Position numbers and translations under genes: made by a program. The notes under the pieces were generated by a model that ran no database searches, was not told the origin of the DNA, and saw nothing but the letters and a program-made list of their open reading frames with translations. A stretch of DNA of 64,000 nucleotides from an uncultured Polaribacter sp. (GTDB lineage Bacteria > Bacteroidota > Bacteroidia > Flavobacteriales > Flavobacteriaceae). Where the stretch lies: the NCBI GenBank assembly GCA_947497755.1, contig CANMHT010000002.1, forward strand, positions 124,001-188,000. Reading direction: 5' to 3'. Below, one piece after another: positions 42,802 through 52,297 of the stretch (its first letter is position 1; each line of letters opens with the position of its first letter).

Positions 42802-43413
42802 ATGAAAGAAAATATATTACATAAAGCTGCAGATATGTTTTTAAGCCTTGGGTTTAAAAGCGTAACAATGGATGATATTGCTGCCGAATTGGGAGTTTCT
42901 AAGAAGACATTATACAAGTATTTCTCTAATAAGATGGAATTGGTAGAGGCTTCTATAGAAACGGTTCAACATACAATTGATGAGGCAATATTTAATGTAA
43001 AAAGTAAAAACTACAATGCCATTGAAGAAGAATTTGCAATTAAGTCGATTTTTAAAGACATGTTTAAAAATGCAAAAACTTCTCCAATGTTTCAATTAAA
43101 AAAATACTATCCAGAAACGTATCAGAAATTAGTTGAGCGAGAAGTGTGTGTATTTGAAGACTGTAACTTAGATAATTTAAACAAAGGAAAAGAACAAGGA
43201 CTATATAGAAAAGAAATAAACAACCAATTAATTGCGAAATTCTACTTTACACTAATTTTTGAAATTTTTGAGAATGAAACTCTTGGAAAAAACATGCAAG
43301 AGGTATTAAAGTTAGAATACAAGGTCTTAGAATACCACATTAGAGCTATTGCTACCCCTAAAGGAGTAAAGGAATTAGAAAATCAATTGAAAATTAATTT
43401 TCTAGAATTATAA
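42802..43413 (+). CDS. TetR/AcrR family transcriptional regulator
   Basis: 203 aa. N-terminal HTH (FKSVTMDDIAAELGVSKKTLYKYFSNKMELV); the C-terminal helical ligand domain is family-variable. It is followed 75 bp later by TolC, adaptor and RND pump genes, so it very likely represses that efflux operon and itself through the palindrome at 42750-42779 (inference from layout). Confidence 0.92.
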   Translation: MKENILHKAADMFLSLGFKSVTMDDIAAELGVSKKTLYKYFSNKMELVEASIETVQHTIDEAIFNVKSKNYNAIEEEFAIKSIFKDMFKNAKTSPMFQLKKYYPETYQKLVEREVCVFEDCNLDNLNKGKEQGLYRKEINNQLIAKFYFTLIFEIFENETLGKNMQEVLKLEYKVLEYHIRAIATPKGVKELENQLKINFLEL

Positions 43414-43488
43414 AAGCTAGTTGCGTGTAATTTTTGGACACTTACCTAGCTTACACAAAAACAATTATAAATAATAATCAACCAAAAA

Positions 43489-44832
43489 ATGCAAAATAAA
43501 TTAATAGTACTTTTTAGTATATGTTTTATTGGCTTGGCTTCTGCTCAAGAAAGTAAAGAAAAATTTTCTTTAGATGAAGCCGTAAGATTTGCTATTAAAA
43601 ACAACTATGAAGCAAAGACAGCAAAAAATAATATTGATGCTGCAAAACAAAAAAAATGGGAGACAACGACCATTGGATTGCCACAAATTAGTGGTAAAGT
43701 AGATTATCAGAGCTGGTTAAAGCAACAACTTTCTCTTTTGCCAGGAGAGTTAGCTGGAGGAGCTCCAGGAACATTTGTAGCTGTGCCATTTGGAACGAAA
43801 CAAACCATGAATGCTACTGTAACATTAAATCAATTAATTTTTGATGGATCTTATTTAGTAGGATTGCAATCTGCTAAAACCTATTTAAAGATTTCTGAAC
43901 AAGCAAAAGAGAAAACAGAATTAACAATTAGAGAAGCTGTAATTAATGCTTACGGAAATGTTTTGGTAGCAGAAAAGAGCATCGGAATTTTAGAAAGTAA
44001 CTTAAAGATTTTAAAGAAAAATTTAAATGATACTCAGAAAATTTATAAAAACGGACTAAATGAAGAAGAAGATGTTGAGCAATTACAAATTACATTAGCG
44101 AGTGTTAAGAGTCAATTAAATAGAACCAAAAGATTAAAAAATATTGGTTATAAAATGTTGAACTTATCTATGGGAAGATCTATAGAGAAACCATTAGAAT
44201 TGACTGACAATTTAGATTCGCTAATTGAAAGAAACATTAGTTTATCTTTATTAAGTACAGAATTTAAGTTAAAGAATCATATTGACTTTAAAATAGCTGA
44301 GAACGATAAAGAAAGTAAAAGATTGCTTGTAAAATTAGAGCAAAGTAAAGCTTTACCAAGATTAAGTGCTTTTGTAAATTTTGGATACGCAGGTAATGCA
44401 AACTCATTTGAATTCTTAAATAGGAGTCAAAAATGGTTTGATTCTTCTTTGTTAGGAATAAGTTTAGATATTCCTATTTTTAGTAGTTTTCAAAGAAGAT
44501 CAAAAACTCAGCAAGCAAAGATAGAGTTAGAAAATTCTGATATCAAGCTAACACAGATAAAAGAGCAATTGAGTTTAGAAGTTGCAAAAGCAAAAAGTGA
44601 TTATCAGTTTAGTATTGAAGAATACAATTCTGCAAGAAAAAATTTAAGATTAGCAGAGAGAATAGAGAAAAAACAACAAGTAAAATTCTTTGAAGGAGTT
44701 TCTACAAGTTTTGATTTATCTCAAGCGCAAAATCAATTATATACTCAACAACAAAATTATATACAATCAATGCTAGATGTAATTGCTAAAAAAGCAGCAT
44801 TAGAAAAAGCATTAAACATCCCAACAAAATAA
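43489..44832 (+). CDS. TolC family protein of an RND efflux operon
   Basis: 447 aa with a signal peptide (LIVLFSICFIGLASAQ). KFSLDEAVRFAIKNNYEAKTAKNNIDAAK opens the first OEP repeat; VTLNQLIFDGSYLVGLQ and LGISLDIPIFSSFQRRSK are channel strands. It is the outer-membrane duct for the adaptor and pump that follow (10 and 8 bp gaps). The 75-bp gap after TetR holds a 7-bp inverted repeat (AAGCTAG at 43414, CTAGCTT at 43446) whose role is unclear. Confidence 0.94.
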   Translation: MQNKLIVLFSICFIGLASAQESKEKFSLDEAVRFAIKNNYEAKTAKNNIDAAKQKKWETTTIGLPQISGKVDYQSWLKQQLSLLPGELAGGAPGTFVAVPFGTKQTMNATVTLNQLIFDGSYLVGLQSAKTYLKISEQAKEKTELTIREAVINAYGNVLVAEKSIGILESNLKILKKNLNDTQKIYKNGLNEEEDVEQLQITLASVKSQLNRTKRLKNIGYKMLNLSMGRSIEKPLELTDNLDSLIERNISLSLLSTEFKLKNHIDFKIAENDKESKRLLVKLEQSKALPRLSAFVNFGYAGNANSFEFLNRSQKWFDSSLLGISLDIPIFSSFQRRSKTQQAKIELENSDIKLTQIKEQLSLEVAKAKSDYQFSIEEYNSARKNLRLAERIEKKQQVKFFEGVSTSFDLSQAQNQLYTQQQNYIQSMLDVIAKKAALEKALNIPTK

Positions 44833-44842
44833 TATATCAGGC

Positions 44843-46015
44843 ATGAAAACAATTTATACATTATTATTTGCAGCAGTATTATTGGTCTCTTGTGGAGAAA
44901 AACAAGCAGCATCAATTAATGATATTATCGCAACAGATGATATTTCACAAATAAAAGCTAAAAAAGCAGAAATTGAAGCCAAACAACAAGCTCTAGATGA
45001 AGAGTTAAAGTTGTTAAATAGTAAGTTAGATGCTTTAGATACCAACAAAAAAGTACCATTAATTACCACTTTTGTTGTTAAAGAACAGGTGTTTACACAC
45101 TTTTTAGAATTGCAGGGAAGTGTAGAAACAAAGCAAAACATTTTAATATATCCAGAAATGCCTGGAATTATTGAAGAGATTTTAGTAAAAGAAGGACAGT
45201 CTGTTAAAAAAGGAGATGTTTTAGCAAGAATTAAAGATGGTGGTTTAAGCGATCAGCTAGCACAGTTAGAAACGCAAACAGAATTGGCAAGAACAACTTT
45301 TGAACGTCAGAAAAGATTGTGGAGTCAGAAAATTGGTTCTGAAATGCAATATTTACAAGCTAAAGCTCAATATGAATCACAAACAAAATCAGTAGAGCAA
45401 TTAAAAAGTCAAATTGAGAAAACTTTAATTTTAGCACCTTTTGATGGAGTTATTGACGATGTAATTAAAGAAACAGGAACGGTTGTTGCTCCTGGTCAAG
45501 GATCTGAAATATTTAGAATTGTAAACTTATCAAACATGTACATCACCACAGATGTTCCAGAAAGATATATTGCTAGTATTACTAAAAACAAAAAGGTAAA
45601 AGTAGAATTTCCTGTGTTAGGAGAATCATTAACTAGTTCAGTTAATCAGGTTGGAAGCTTTATCAACCCAAACAATAGATCATTTAAGATTGAGGTTCCT
45701 GTTCCAAATAAAAGCGGAAATATTAAACCTAATTTAACAGCAAAGATTCAAATTAACGATTACACAAATAAGAACGCCATCTTAATTCCGCAAAGTATTA
45801 TCTCAGAAAATGCAAATGGAGAACAATTTGTATATGTGGTAAAAAATAAGAAGGCAAATAAAGAAGCTGTTGCTACAAGAGTAATTATCAAGACAGGTAA
45901 AACTCAAGGTGATGTAATTGAAGTATTACATAATTTACCAGCTGGAACAGAAATTATTGAAGAAGGAGCACGTAGTGTTAACAACGGGCAAACAGTGAGA
46001 GTTATCAATAAATAA
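44843..46015 (+). CDS. RND efflux periplasmic adaptor (membrane fusion protein)
   Basis: 390 aa lipoprotein: LLFAAVLLVSCGEK gives the lipobox Cys. A coiled coil (AKKAEIEAKQQALDEELKLLNSKLDAL) precedes the barrel-sandwich domain (GIIEEILVKEGQSVKKGDVLARI) and its helical hairpin. It links the RND pump to TolC across the periplasm. It lies between the tolC-type and pump genes with very short gaps. Confidence 0.95.
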   Translation: MKTIYTLLFAAVLLVSCGEKQAASINDIIATDDISQIKAKKAEIEAKQQALDEELKLLNSKLDALDTNKKVPLITTFVVKEQVFTHFLELQGSVETKQNILIYPEMPGIIEEILVKEGQSVKKGDVLARIKDGGLSDQLAQLETQTELARTTFERQKRLWSQKIGSEMQYLQAKAQYESQTKSVEQLKSQIEKTLILAPFDGVIDDVIKETGTVVAPGQGSEIFRIVNLSNMYITTDVPERYIASITKNKKVKVEFPVLGESLTSSVNQVGSFINPNNRSFKIEVPVPNKSGNIKPNLTAKIQINDYTNKNAILIPQSIISENANGEQFVYVVKNKKANKEAVATRVIIKTGKTQGDVIEVLHNLPAGTEIIEEGARSVNNGQTVRVINK

Positions 46016-46023
46016 AATCGTTA

Positions 46024-49000
46024 ATGATGACAAAACAAGAAAAACAAGTAGATAAAGAGTTTAAATTATCGTCTTGGGCAATTAATAATAAGACAACCAT
46101 TTATGTAATGATGGTGTTGTTATTTTTCTATGGTATTTCTGCTTACTTAAGTATGGCCAGAGAAAACTTCCCAGAGGTAAAAGAAACCAAAATATATATT
46201 AGTTCGCTATTTCCAGGAAATACAGCAGAAGATATAGAAAAATTAATTACAGACCCGTTAGAAGATAAACTAAAAACGGTTAGTAATGTAGTAGAAGTAA
46301 CTTCTACATCACAAGAAGATTACTCGATGGTTATTGTAGAGTTTGATGAGAATATTACCGTAGATCAAGCAAAACAAAAAGTAAAAGACGAGATAGAAAC
46401 CGAAACTTCTAGTGAAGATTGGCCAACATTTAATGGTGCCAAAATTGAACCAAATGTTTTTGAGTTAAGCATGTCAGAAGAGATGCCAATCTTAAATATT
46501 AATATCTCTGGAGATTATCCTGTACATAAATTAAAAGAGTTTGGAGAATATTTACAAGATGAAATCGAAGATCTTTCTGAGATTAAAAAAGTAGACATTC
46601 GTGGAGCTCAAGAAAAAGAAGTAGAGGTTGCAGTAGATATCTATAAAATGATGGCTGCTAAAGTAAGTTTCAACGATATTACCAATGCAATTAGTGGAGG
46701 TAATGTAACGATGTCTGCAGGTAATTTTATTACAAGTGGACAAAGAAGAACGATTCGAATCATTGGAGAGATTGCAACACCTAATGAATTGGGAGATTTT
46801 GTAATTAAATCAGAAAAGAACAATCCAATTTATTTAAAAGATATTGCAACAATTGCTTTTAAAGACAAAGACAAAACAACTTATGCTAGAGAAAAAGGAG
46901 CAGATGTTGTAATGTTAGATGTGAAGAAGCGTGCAGGAAAAAACATGGTTGCTGCAGCAGAGCAAATTAGAGTTATTGTAGATGATGCAGTAGCAAATAG
47001 ATTTCCTAAAGATTTAAAGATTACCATTACTAATGATCAATCTTCTAAAACAATTGGGCAGGTAGATGATTTAGTAAACAACATTATTTTCGGAGTTATT
47101 TTAGTAGTTACCGTATTAATGTTCTTTTTAGGATTTAAGAATGCTGTTTTCGTTGGATTTGCAATTCCGATGTCTATGTTTATGTCTTTAATGATCTTAA
47201 ACTTATTAGGATATACAATGAATACAATGATCCTTTTTGGATTGATTATGGGACTTGGAATGCTGGTAGATAATGGTATTGTAGTTGTAGAAAACGTATA
47301 TCGTTTGATGGATCAGGAAGGAATGGGTAGAGTAGAAGCTGCTAAGAAAGGGATTGGAGAAATTGCTTTCCCAATTATTATTTCTACAGCAACTACTGTT
47401 GCAGCATTTATTCCTTTAGGTTTATGGCCAGGAATGATGGGAGATTTCATGATTCTTTTGCCAATTACATTATCTACAGTATTAGGTTCTTCTTTATTTG
47501 TCGCAATTTTCTTTAACTCTGTGTTGGTTTCTAGATATATGAGTGTTGAAGATAAAAACATGCCAGCAAAAAGAATCATTACGTTAACAGCAATTATGAT
47601 GGCTTTTGGTACATTGATTTTATTATCAGGAACAGCCTATAGTGCTTTAGGAACTGTAATGATTTTTACAGCAATTATGTTGTGGGTTTATAGATTGTTC
47701 TTAAGAGGATGGGCAAACGGGTTCCAAAATAAAGTGTTACCAAGATTGGAAGGTTGGTACGAAAGAAGATTGAGAAGTGCATTGACTGGTTGGAGACCAT
47801 ATATCTTATCGGTAGGAACTTTATTGTTGTTATTTGTTGCTATTGGAGTTTTTATGGCTTCATTAATTAGTCAAAGAACCAAAGTAGAGTTTTTCCCAGA
47901 CAATAAACCAAATCAGATTATTGTGTATATCGAGTATCCTCAAGGAACAGATATTGAAAAAACCAATGCAATAACTAAGCAAATTGAAGAAAGAGTAACG
48001 AAGGTATTGTACGCTGATGAATACATGGATGGCGACTTTAACTTTATGATAGAAAGTGTCGTTTCTCAGGTTGGAGAAGGAGCAGGAAACCCGCAAACAG
48101 ATGGTGGATCTTCTGCAGAAATGCCACATAAAGGAAAGATTACAGCTTCTATGAGAGAATATAAATATAGAAGAGGATTGGATAGTGAGTTATTGCGTCA
48201 GAAAGTACAAACAGCATTAGTAGGTATTTATCCTGGAGTATTAATTTCTGTAGAAAAAGATGTTAACGGACCACCAGTTGGTTCTCCAATTAATATTGAG
48301 ATTGAAGGTGAAGATTATGCTGAGTTAATTCAGACTGCAGAAAGAATGCGTGATTTTATCAATACAAAAAGTATTTCTGGTATTGATGAATTAAAGATCG
48401 ACGTGAATAGAGATAAGCCAGGAATGCAAGTAATTGTAGATAGAAAAAAAGCTGGAGAATTAGGAGTAAATACTGGTCAGGTTGGACAGCAGTTAAGAGC
48501 ATCTATTTTTGGTAATAAAGCTGGTGTATACAAAGAAAAAGGAGAGGATTATGATATCTATGTTCGTTTTAACAAAGAAGATCGATATAATACAAGTGCT
48601 ATCTTTAATCAGAATATTATTTTTAGAGATCCTGCTTCTGGAAGAATAAAAGAGATTCCAGTTTCTGCTGTAGCAACGCAAAAGAACAACTCTGGTTTTA
48701 GTGCTATTAAGCACAAAGCAGTAAAACGTGTTGTAACTGTATACTCTGCTTTAGCTCCAGGTGAAACAGATGCGGCAGCTGTTGTAGGAAAGATTCAGAA
48801 TGAAATGAAGAACTTTAAAGGGTTGCCAGAAGGTGTAAAGATTGATTATACAGGTCAGATTGAAGAACAAAATAAGCAAATGGCCTTTTTAGTAGGTGCA
48901 TTTTTCTCTGGATTGGCATTGATATTCTTTATTTTAATTTTTCAATTTAACTCAGTTTCTAAACCAGGAATTATTATGTTGGCGATTTTCTTAAGCTTTA

Positions 49001-49494
49001 TTGGAGTATTTGGAGGATTGGTAATTACAGGAAAATCATTTGTTATTATGATGACAATGATGGGAATTATCTCTTTGGCAGGAATTGTAGTAAATAATGG
49101 AGTGGTACTTTTAGATTACGCTCAGTTACTAATTGATAGAAAGAAAGTAAAACTTGGTTTGGGAGAAGATGAGTATTTAGATACAGAATCTTTATTTGAA
49201 AGTATTGTACAAGCCGGTAGAGCACGTTTACGTCCAGTATTATTAACGGCAATTACAACTATTTTAGGATTGATTCCGTTAGCAATTGGATTAAATATTA
49301 ACTTCTTTACTTTGGCAAGTGAATTGAACCCTCATATTTATTTTGGAGGAGACAATGTAGTATTCTGGGGTCCATTAGCATGGACAGTAATATACGGATT
49401 ATTGATTGCAACCTTCTTAACTTTAATAGTGGTGCCAATACTATTTTTCTTAATCACTAAGTTTAAAATGTGGTTACGATTAAAAATGGCATAG
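46024..49494 (+). CDS. RND family efflux permease
   Basis: 1156 aa, slightly longer than AcrB-type pumps (about 1030-1050). Twelve TM helices in two halves; TM1 follows SSWAINNKTTIYVMMVLLFF. TM4 reads GLIMGLGMLVDNGIVVVENVYRLMD, where AcrB has a DD pair; here the second Asp is Asn (D415-N416). The matching TM10 stretch is MMGIISLAGIVVNNGVVLLDYA. Two porter domains are present. Drives export with proton flow; substrate unknown. Operon TetR-TolC-MFP-RND. Confidence 0.95.
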   Translation: MMTKQEKQVDKEFKLSSWAINNKTTIYVMMVLLFFYGISAYLSMARENFPEVKETKIYISSLFPGNTAEDIEKLITDPLEDKLKTVSNVVEVTSTSQEDYSMVIVEFDENITVDQAKQKVKDEIETETSSEDWPTFNGAKIEPNVFELSMSEEMPILNINISGDYPVHKLKEFGEYLQDEIEDLSEIKKVDIRGAQEKEVEVAVDIYKMMAAKVSFNDITNAISGGNVTMSAGNFITSGQRRTIRIIGEIATPNELGDFVIKSEKNNPIYLKDIATIAFKDKDKTTYAREKGADVVMLDVKKRAGKNMVAAAEQIRVIVDDAVANRFPKDLKITITNDQSSKTIGQVDDLVNNIIFGVILVVTVLMFFLGFKNAVFVGFAIPMSMFMSLMILNLLGYTMNTMILFGLIMGLGMLVDNGIVVVENVYRLMDQEGMGRVEAAKKGIGEIAFPIIISTATTVAAFIPLGLWPGMMGDFMILLPITLSTVLGSSLFVAIFFNSVLVSRYMSVEDKNMPAKRIITLTAIMMAFGTLILLSGTAYSALGTVMIFTAIMLWVYRLFLRGWANGFQNKVLPRLEGWYERRLRSALTGWRPYILSVGTLLLLFVAIGVFMASLISQRTKVEFFPDNKPNQIIVYIEYPQGTDIEKTNAITKQIEERVTKVLYADEYMDGDFNFMIESVVSQVGEGAGNPQTDGGSSAEMPHKGKITASMREYKYRRGLDSELLRQKVQTALVGIYPGVLISVEKDVNGPPVGSPINIEIEGEDYAELIQTAERMRDFINTKSISGIDELKIDVNRDKPGMQVIVDRKKAGELGVNTGQVGQQLRASIFGNKAGVYKEKGEDYDIYVRFNKEDRYNTSAIFNQNIIFRDPASGRIKEIPVSAVATQKNNSGFSAIKHKAVKRVVTVYSALAPGETDAAAVVGKIQNEMKNFKGLPEGVKIDYTGQIEEQNKQMAFLVGAFFSGLALIFFILIFQFNSVSKPGIIMLAIFLSFIGVFGGLVITGKSFVIMMTMMGIISLAGIVVNNGVVLLDYAQLLIDRKKVKLGLGEDEYLDTESLFESIVQAGRARLRPVLLTAITTILGLIPLAIGLNINFFTLASELNPHIYFGGDNVVFWGPLAWTVIYGLLIATFLTLIVVPILFFLITKFKMWLRLKMA

Positions 49495-49514
49495 TTAGTT
49501 TTTTTAATAGTTGG

Positions 49515-49549
49515 AAAAGGCTGAGAATAATATTCTCAGCCTTTTTTTA
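49515..49549. terminator. Terminator of the efflux operon
   Basis: AAGGCTGAGAATA/TATTCTCAGCCTT hairpin with a T run, between convergent genes. Confidence 0.92.
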
Positions 49550-51724
49550 TTCAATTACTTTTTTAGTAATTACAGTGCCATTTTTAAGAATCACTTTAAT
49601 AATGTAAAGAGCATTTAATTTTCTTTTAGTAAGAGGTAAGATAAGTGATGTATCATTTACTTTCTTATGTAATAACTGGTTGCCATATATATCTAAAACA
49701 ACGACTCTTTTTATCAACTTTTTTGAACGAATATGTAAGTTTTTTCGCTTTAAAAAGATTTTAATCCTTTTTTCATTTTCATCAGTCAATTCAATTTTGC
49801 TTGGGTTGATATATAAAACAAATCGATTGTTAAAAGTACCAGCAACATCCACTAAAAATGTATAAGCAGATTTTTTTAAGTGATGTTTTTTATTAAGAGT
49901 TTTATCAAAAAGAACGATGTTGGCATTTTTTAATTGACCTTCAATTTTCTCAATATCAATTTGAAATTCGCCAGTAATGGTTGAGTTAAATCCTAAAGGG
50001 ATTATTTCTTTGCCTTTAAAAGAAGATTTACCTTGGATTCCATAATTTTTTCCTTCTAGTACCGAGTAAAAATTAATTTTTCCTCCACCATTTAAACGTA
50101 TTCCATCATAGATTCTATCTACACCATCTGTAGCATTGTTTAGAAACCCTATTAAAGTTTGGCTAAAGCTATTTTCGGCAATAAGATTTAACCATATTCT
50201 ATCCTTTTGTTTTGCTCTGTAAAACAAAGAATTATTACCGCTAACTCTCATAGAATTGGTAAAAGTTGCATTTCCAGAAGCTAATGCCTGTGCAAAAAAG
50301 CCTTGTCCAGAAGCTATATTTCCGTCAGGAGGAATACAACCTGTACAAGAGCCCGTTCCTCCAGTTCCGTTCCAAAGTACATAATCATCTTGGGTGTTAT
50401 CTCCAGCAGAATCTAAGGTGTTATGTGTCCAAAAATATAAGGTGCCTCCAATGTTTGGGTTGTCAGCAATAAAAGTATCAGCATCAATGGCAGAAGGATA
50501 TGGGTTACCTAATAAGTTCCAATCGGTATCAGGATCTGCATCGGCTGTAAAACCTAAACTGACTGAAATATCTCCATTGTTAAAGGGAGAACCTGTAAAA
50601 TTTGAGGTATAAGTATTTGGATAAGAAATACTGTTATCACCTGTATTTATATAACCAATACCAGGAATCATAGAAGTGCTTGATGAAGCTATTGCCCAAG
50701 TTTGTGTTGCCGCTGTAAATGAATAGTACTTTTCTGCGGTAGTAACTTCTGCAAGTGTAGAATTTGTTAAAGGAGAAGACCAATAAGTGTAATTTCCTTC
50801 TTCATCCTGAGAAGTTGATTCTCTTATTACAGTATATCCAGTACCTGTGTTCGGACCGTCTTTTAGTACTTGAACTAAAGAAGCATTATCTTCTACAATA
50901 ATACTTCCGTCATTAGTGATGCTATTCTGAATGGTTATAGACTCTCCTGAGCTAATTGTTAAATCTCTTCCAGATCTTATTTTAAGTTCATTAGCGTTAA
51001 ATAAGCCATCAGTTCCTGTTGTGTAATCTGCTCTAATATTGGTAAGAAAATATTGATCTGTTGTTCCTGTAGGAGAATCATCTGATGTCCAAGCAGAACC
51101 TGTCCATTTTATTTGAGAAACGATGTTTTGATTGAATATTTTTTCATTGCTATTGTGTCCATTCCATTTAGTATAGTCACAAATACTGTTTAAAATAAGG
51201 CTTATTTTTCCTTTTCTATTTGCAGCAGCAGTTTTAAATCTATAGTTGTCTTTTTCTGTTAGTGCCACAGCATTAACTCCATTAGTTAGTCCGGCAGGTA
51301 AATTGGATTCTCTATTGTTTGGAGAACCACTTGTTTGCCAAACATTTGCTCCTTCATTATTTAAGGCAAAAATAAAAGTTGGAGAGCCAGCTGTGCCTTG
51401 ATAGGCTAACAACTGATCTCCGCCAGTGCCAAGTGTAATTGTGGCTAAGGTAAATTCGATAACATCACCTGCTTTTATATTGCTTGTTGCTGTCCAGGTA
51501 TCTGTGTCTTCATTGGTTTTTAATGCAGAACCTGTCCATCCATTATCTGTAAAATTTATGGTAGTACCTGTTTCCATACTTTTTAAAGCTAAAAACTTAA
51601 TTACATGTGGAGAGTAATCGGCATTATATTGTAATATTGCAATGTCTCCTGCTGATAAAGTTGTTTGAGAATAAATACTGGAAGAGAGTGCTATTCCCAC
51701 AAAAAATAGGATAATTTTTTTCAT
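49547..51724 (-). CDS. Type IX-secreted surface protein
   Basis: 725 aa with a signal peptide (IILFFVGIALSSSIYSQ). Residues about 20-190 form a beta-domain beginning TTLSAGDIAILQYNADYSPHVIKFLALKSM, seen in flavobacterial secreted proteins. Low-complexity beta regions follow (NPYPSAIDADTF, ASGQGFFAQA). The last 70 residues (VVVLDIYGNQLLHKKV to IIKVILKNGTVITKKVIE) resemble a type A T9SS sorting domain. Possibly an adhesin or surface enzyme; no catalytic motif is recognised. Single gene between terminator and recX. Confidence 0.8.
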   Translation of the reverse strand: MKKIILFFVGIALSSSIYSQTTLSAGDIAILQYNADYSPHVIKFLALKSMETGTTINFTDNGWTGSALKTNEDTDTWTATSNIKAGDVIEFTLATITLGTGGDQLLAYQGTAGSPTFIFALNNEGANVWQTSGSPNNRESNLPAGLTNGVNAVALTEKDNYRFKTAAANRKGKISLILNSICDYTKWNGHNSNEKIFNQNIVSQIKWTGSAWTSDDSPTGTTDQYFLTNIRADYTTGTDGLFNANELKIRSGRDLTISSGESITIQNSITNDGSIIVEDNASLVQVLKDGPNTGTGYTVIRESTSQDEEGNYTYWSSPLTNSTLAEVTTAEKYYSFTAATQTWAIASSSTSMIPGIGYINTGDNSISYPNTYTSNFTGSPFNNGDISVSLGFTADADPDTDWNLLGNPYPSAIDADTFIADNPNIGGTLYFWTHNTLDSAGDNTQDDYVLWNGTGGTGSCTGCIPPDGNIASGQGFFAQALASGNATFTNSMRVSGNNSLFYRAKQKDRIWLNLIAENSFSQTLIGFLNNATDGVDRIYDGIRLNGGGKINFYSVLEGKNYGIQGKSSFKGKEIIPLGFNSTITGEFQIDIEKIEGQLKNANIVLFDKTLNKKHHLKKSAYTFLVDVAGTFNNRFVLYINPSKIELTDENEKRIKIFLKRKNLHIRSKKLIKRVVVLDIYGNQLLHKKVNDTSLILPLTKRKLNALYIIKVILKNGTVITKKVIE

Positions 51725-51791
51725 TTTCAGGTAGTTTTACCTGTAATATACTAAATATTAGGAACTTTTAAAAACGTAATTGCAAATCTAG

Positions 51792-52271
51792 ATGAGTCAA
51801 CAAAAGTATTTTTCTATAGAAGAAATTAAGAGAAAATTAGAAAGGTATTGTGTATATCAAGATCGTTGTCATAAAGAAATAGAAAATAAGTTAAAAGAAT
51901 TTACACTAATTGAAGAAGCTAAAAATCAGATTTTATTGCATTTGTTAGAGCATGATTTTTTAAATGAGGAGCGATTTTCTAAAAGTTTTGCTAGAGGGAA
52001 ATTTAATATAAAAAAATGGGGAAAATTAAGAATTATTAGAGAGTTGAAATTAAGAGATATCTCTGCTTATAATATAAAAACAGCTTTAAAAGAAATTGAT
52101 CAAGAGGTCTATTTAAAGACGGTTTTTGAAATCGCTCAAAAGAGAAATGATTTGCTAAGTGAAGAAGATTTTTATAAGCGTAAAAAGAGACTTTCTGATT
52201 TTTTAATTAGAAAAGGATATGAATATGATTTGATATCAGAAACAATAAATGAAGTATTAAAAAAGCCTTGA
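51792..52271 (+). CDS. recX: Regulatory protein RecX
   Basis: 159 aa, all helical, with three RecX repeats: YSIEEIKRKLERYCVYQDRCHKEIENKL, LLEHDFLNEERFSKSFARGKFNIKKWGKLRIIRELKLRDIS and RLSDFLIRKGYEYDLISETI. RecX caps and modulates RecA filaments. recA is not adjacent here. A strong terminator follows. Confidence 0.93.
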   Translation: MSQQKYFSIEEIKRKLERYCVYQDRCHKEIENKLKEFTLIEEAKNQILLHLLEHDFLNEERFSKSFARGKFNIKKWGKLRIIRELKLRDISAYNIKTALKEIDQEVYLKTVFEIAQKRNDLLSEEDFYKRKKRLSDFLIRKGYEYDLISETINEVLKKP

Positions 52272-52295
52272 TAATTTTATCAAGGCTTTTTTATT
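52261..52295. terminator. Terminator between recX and the T9SS gene
   Basis: AAAAGCCTTGATAA/TTATCAAGGCTTTT stem with T run; bidirectional by its flanks. Confidence 0.9.
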
Positions 52296-52297
52296 TT

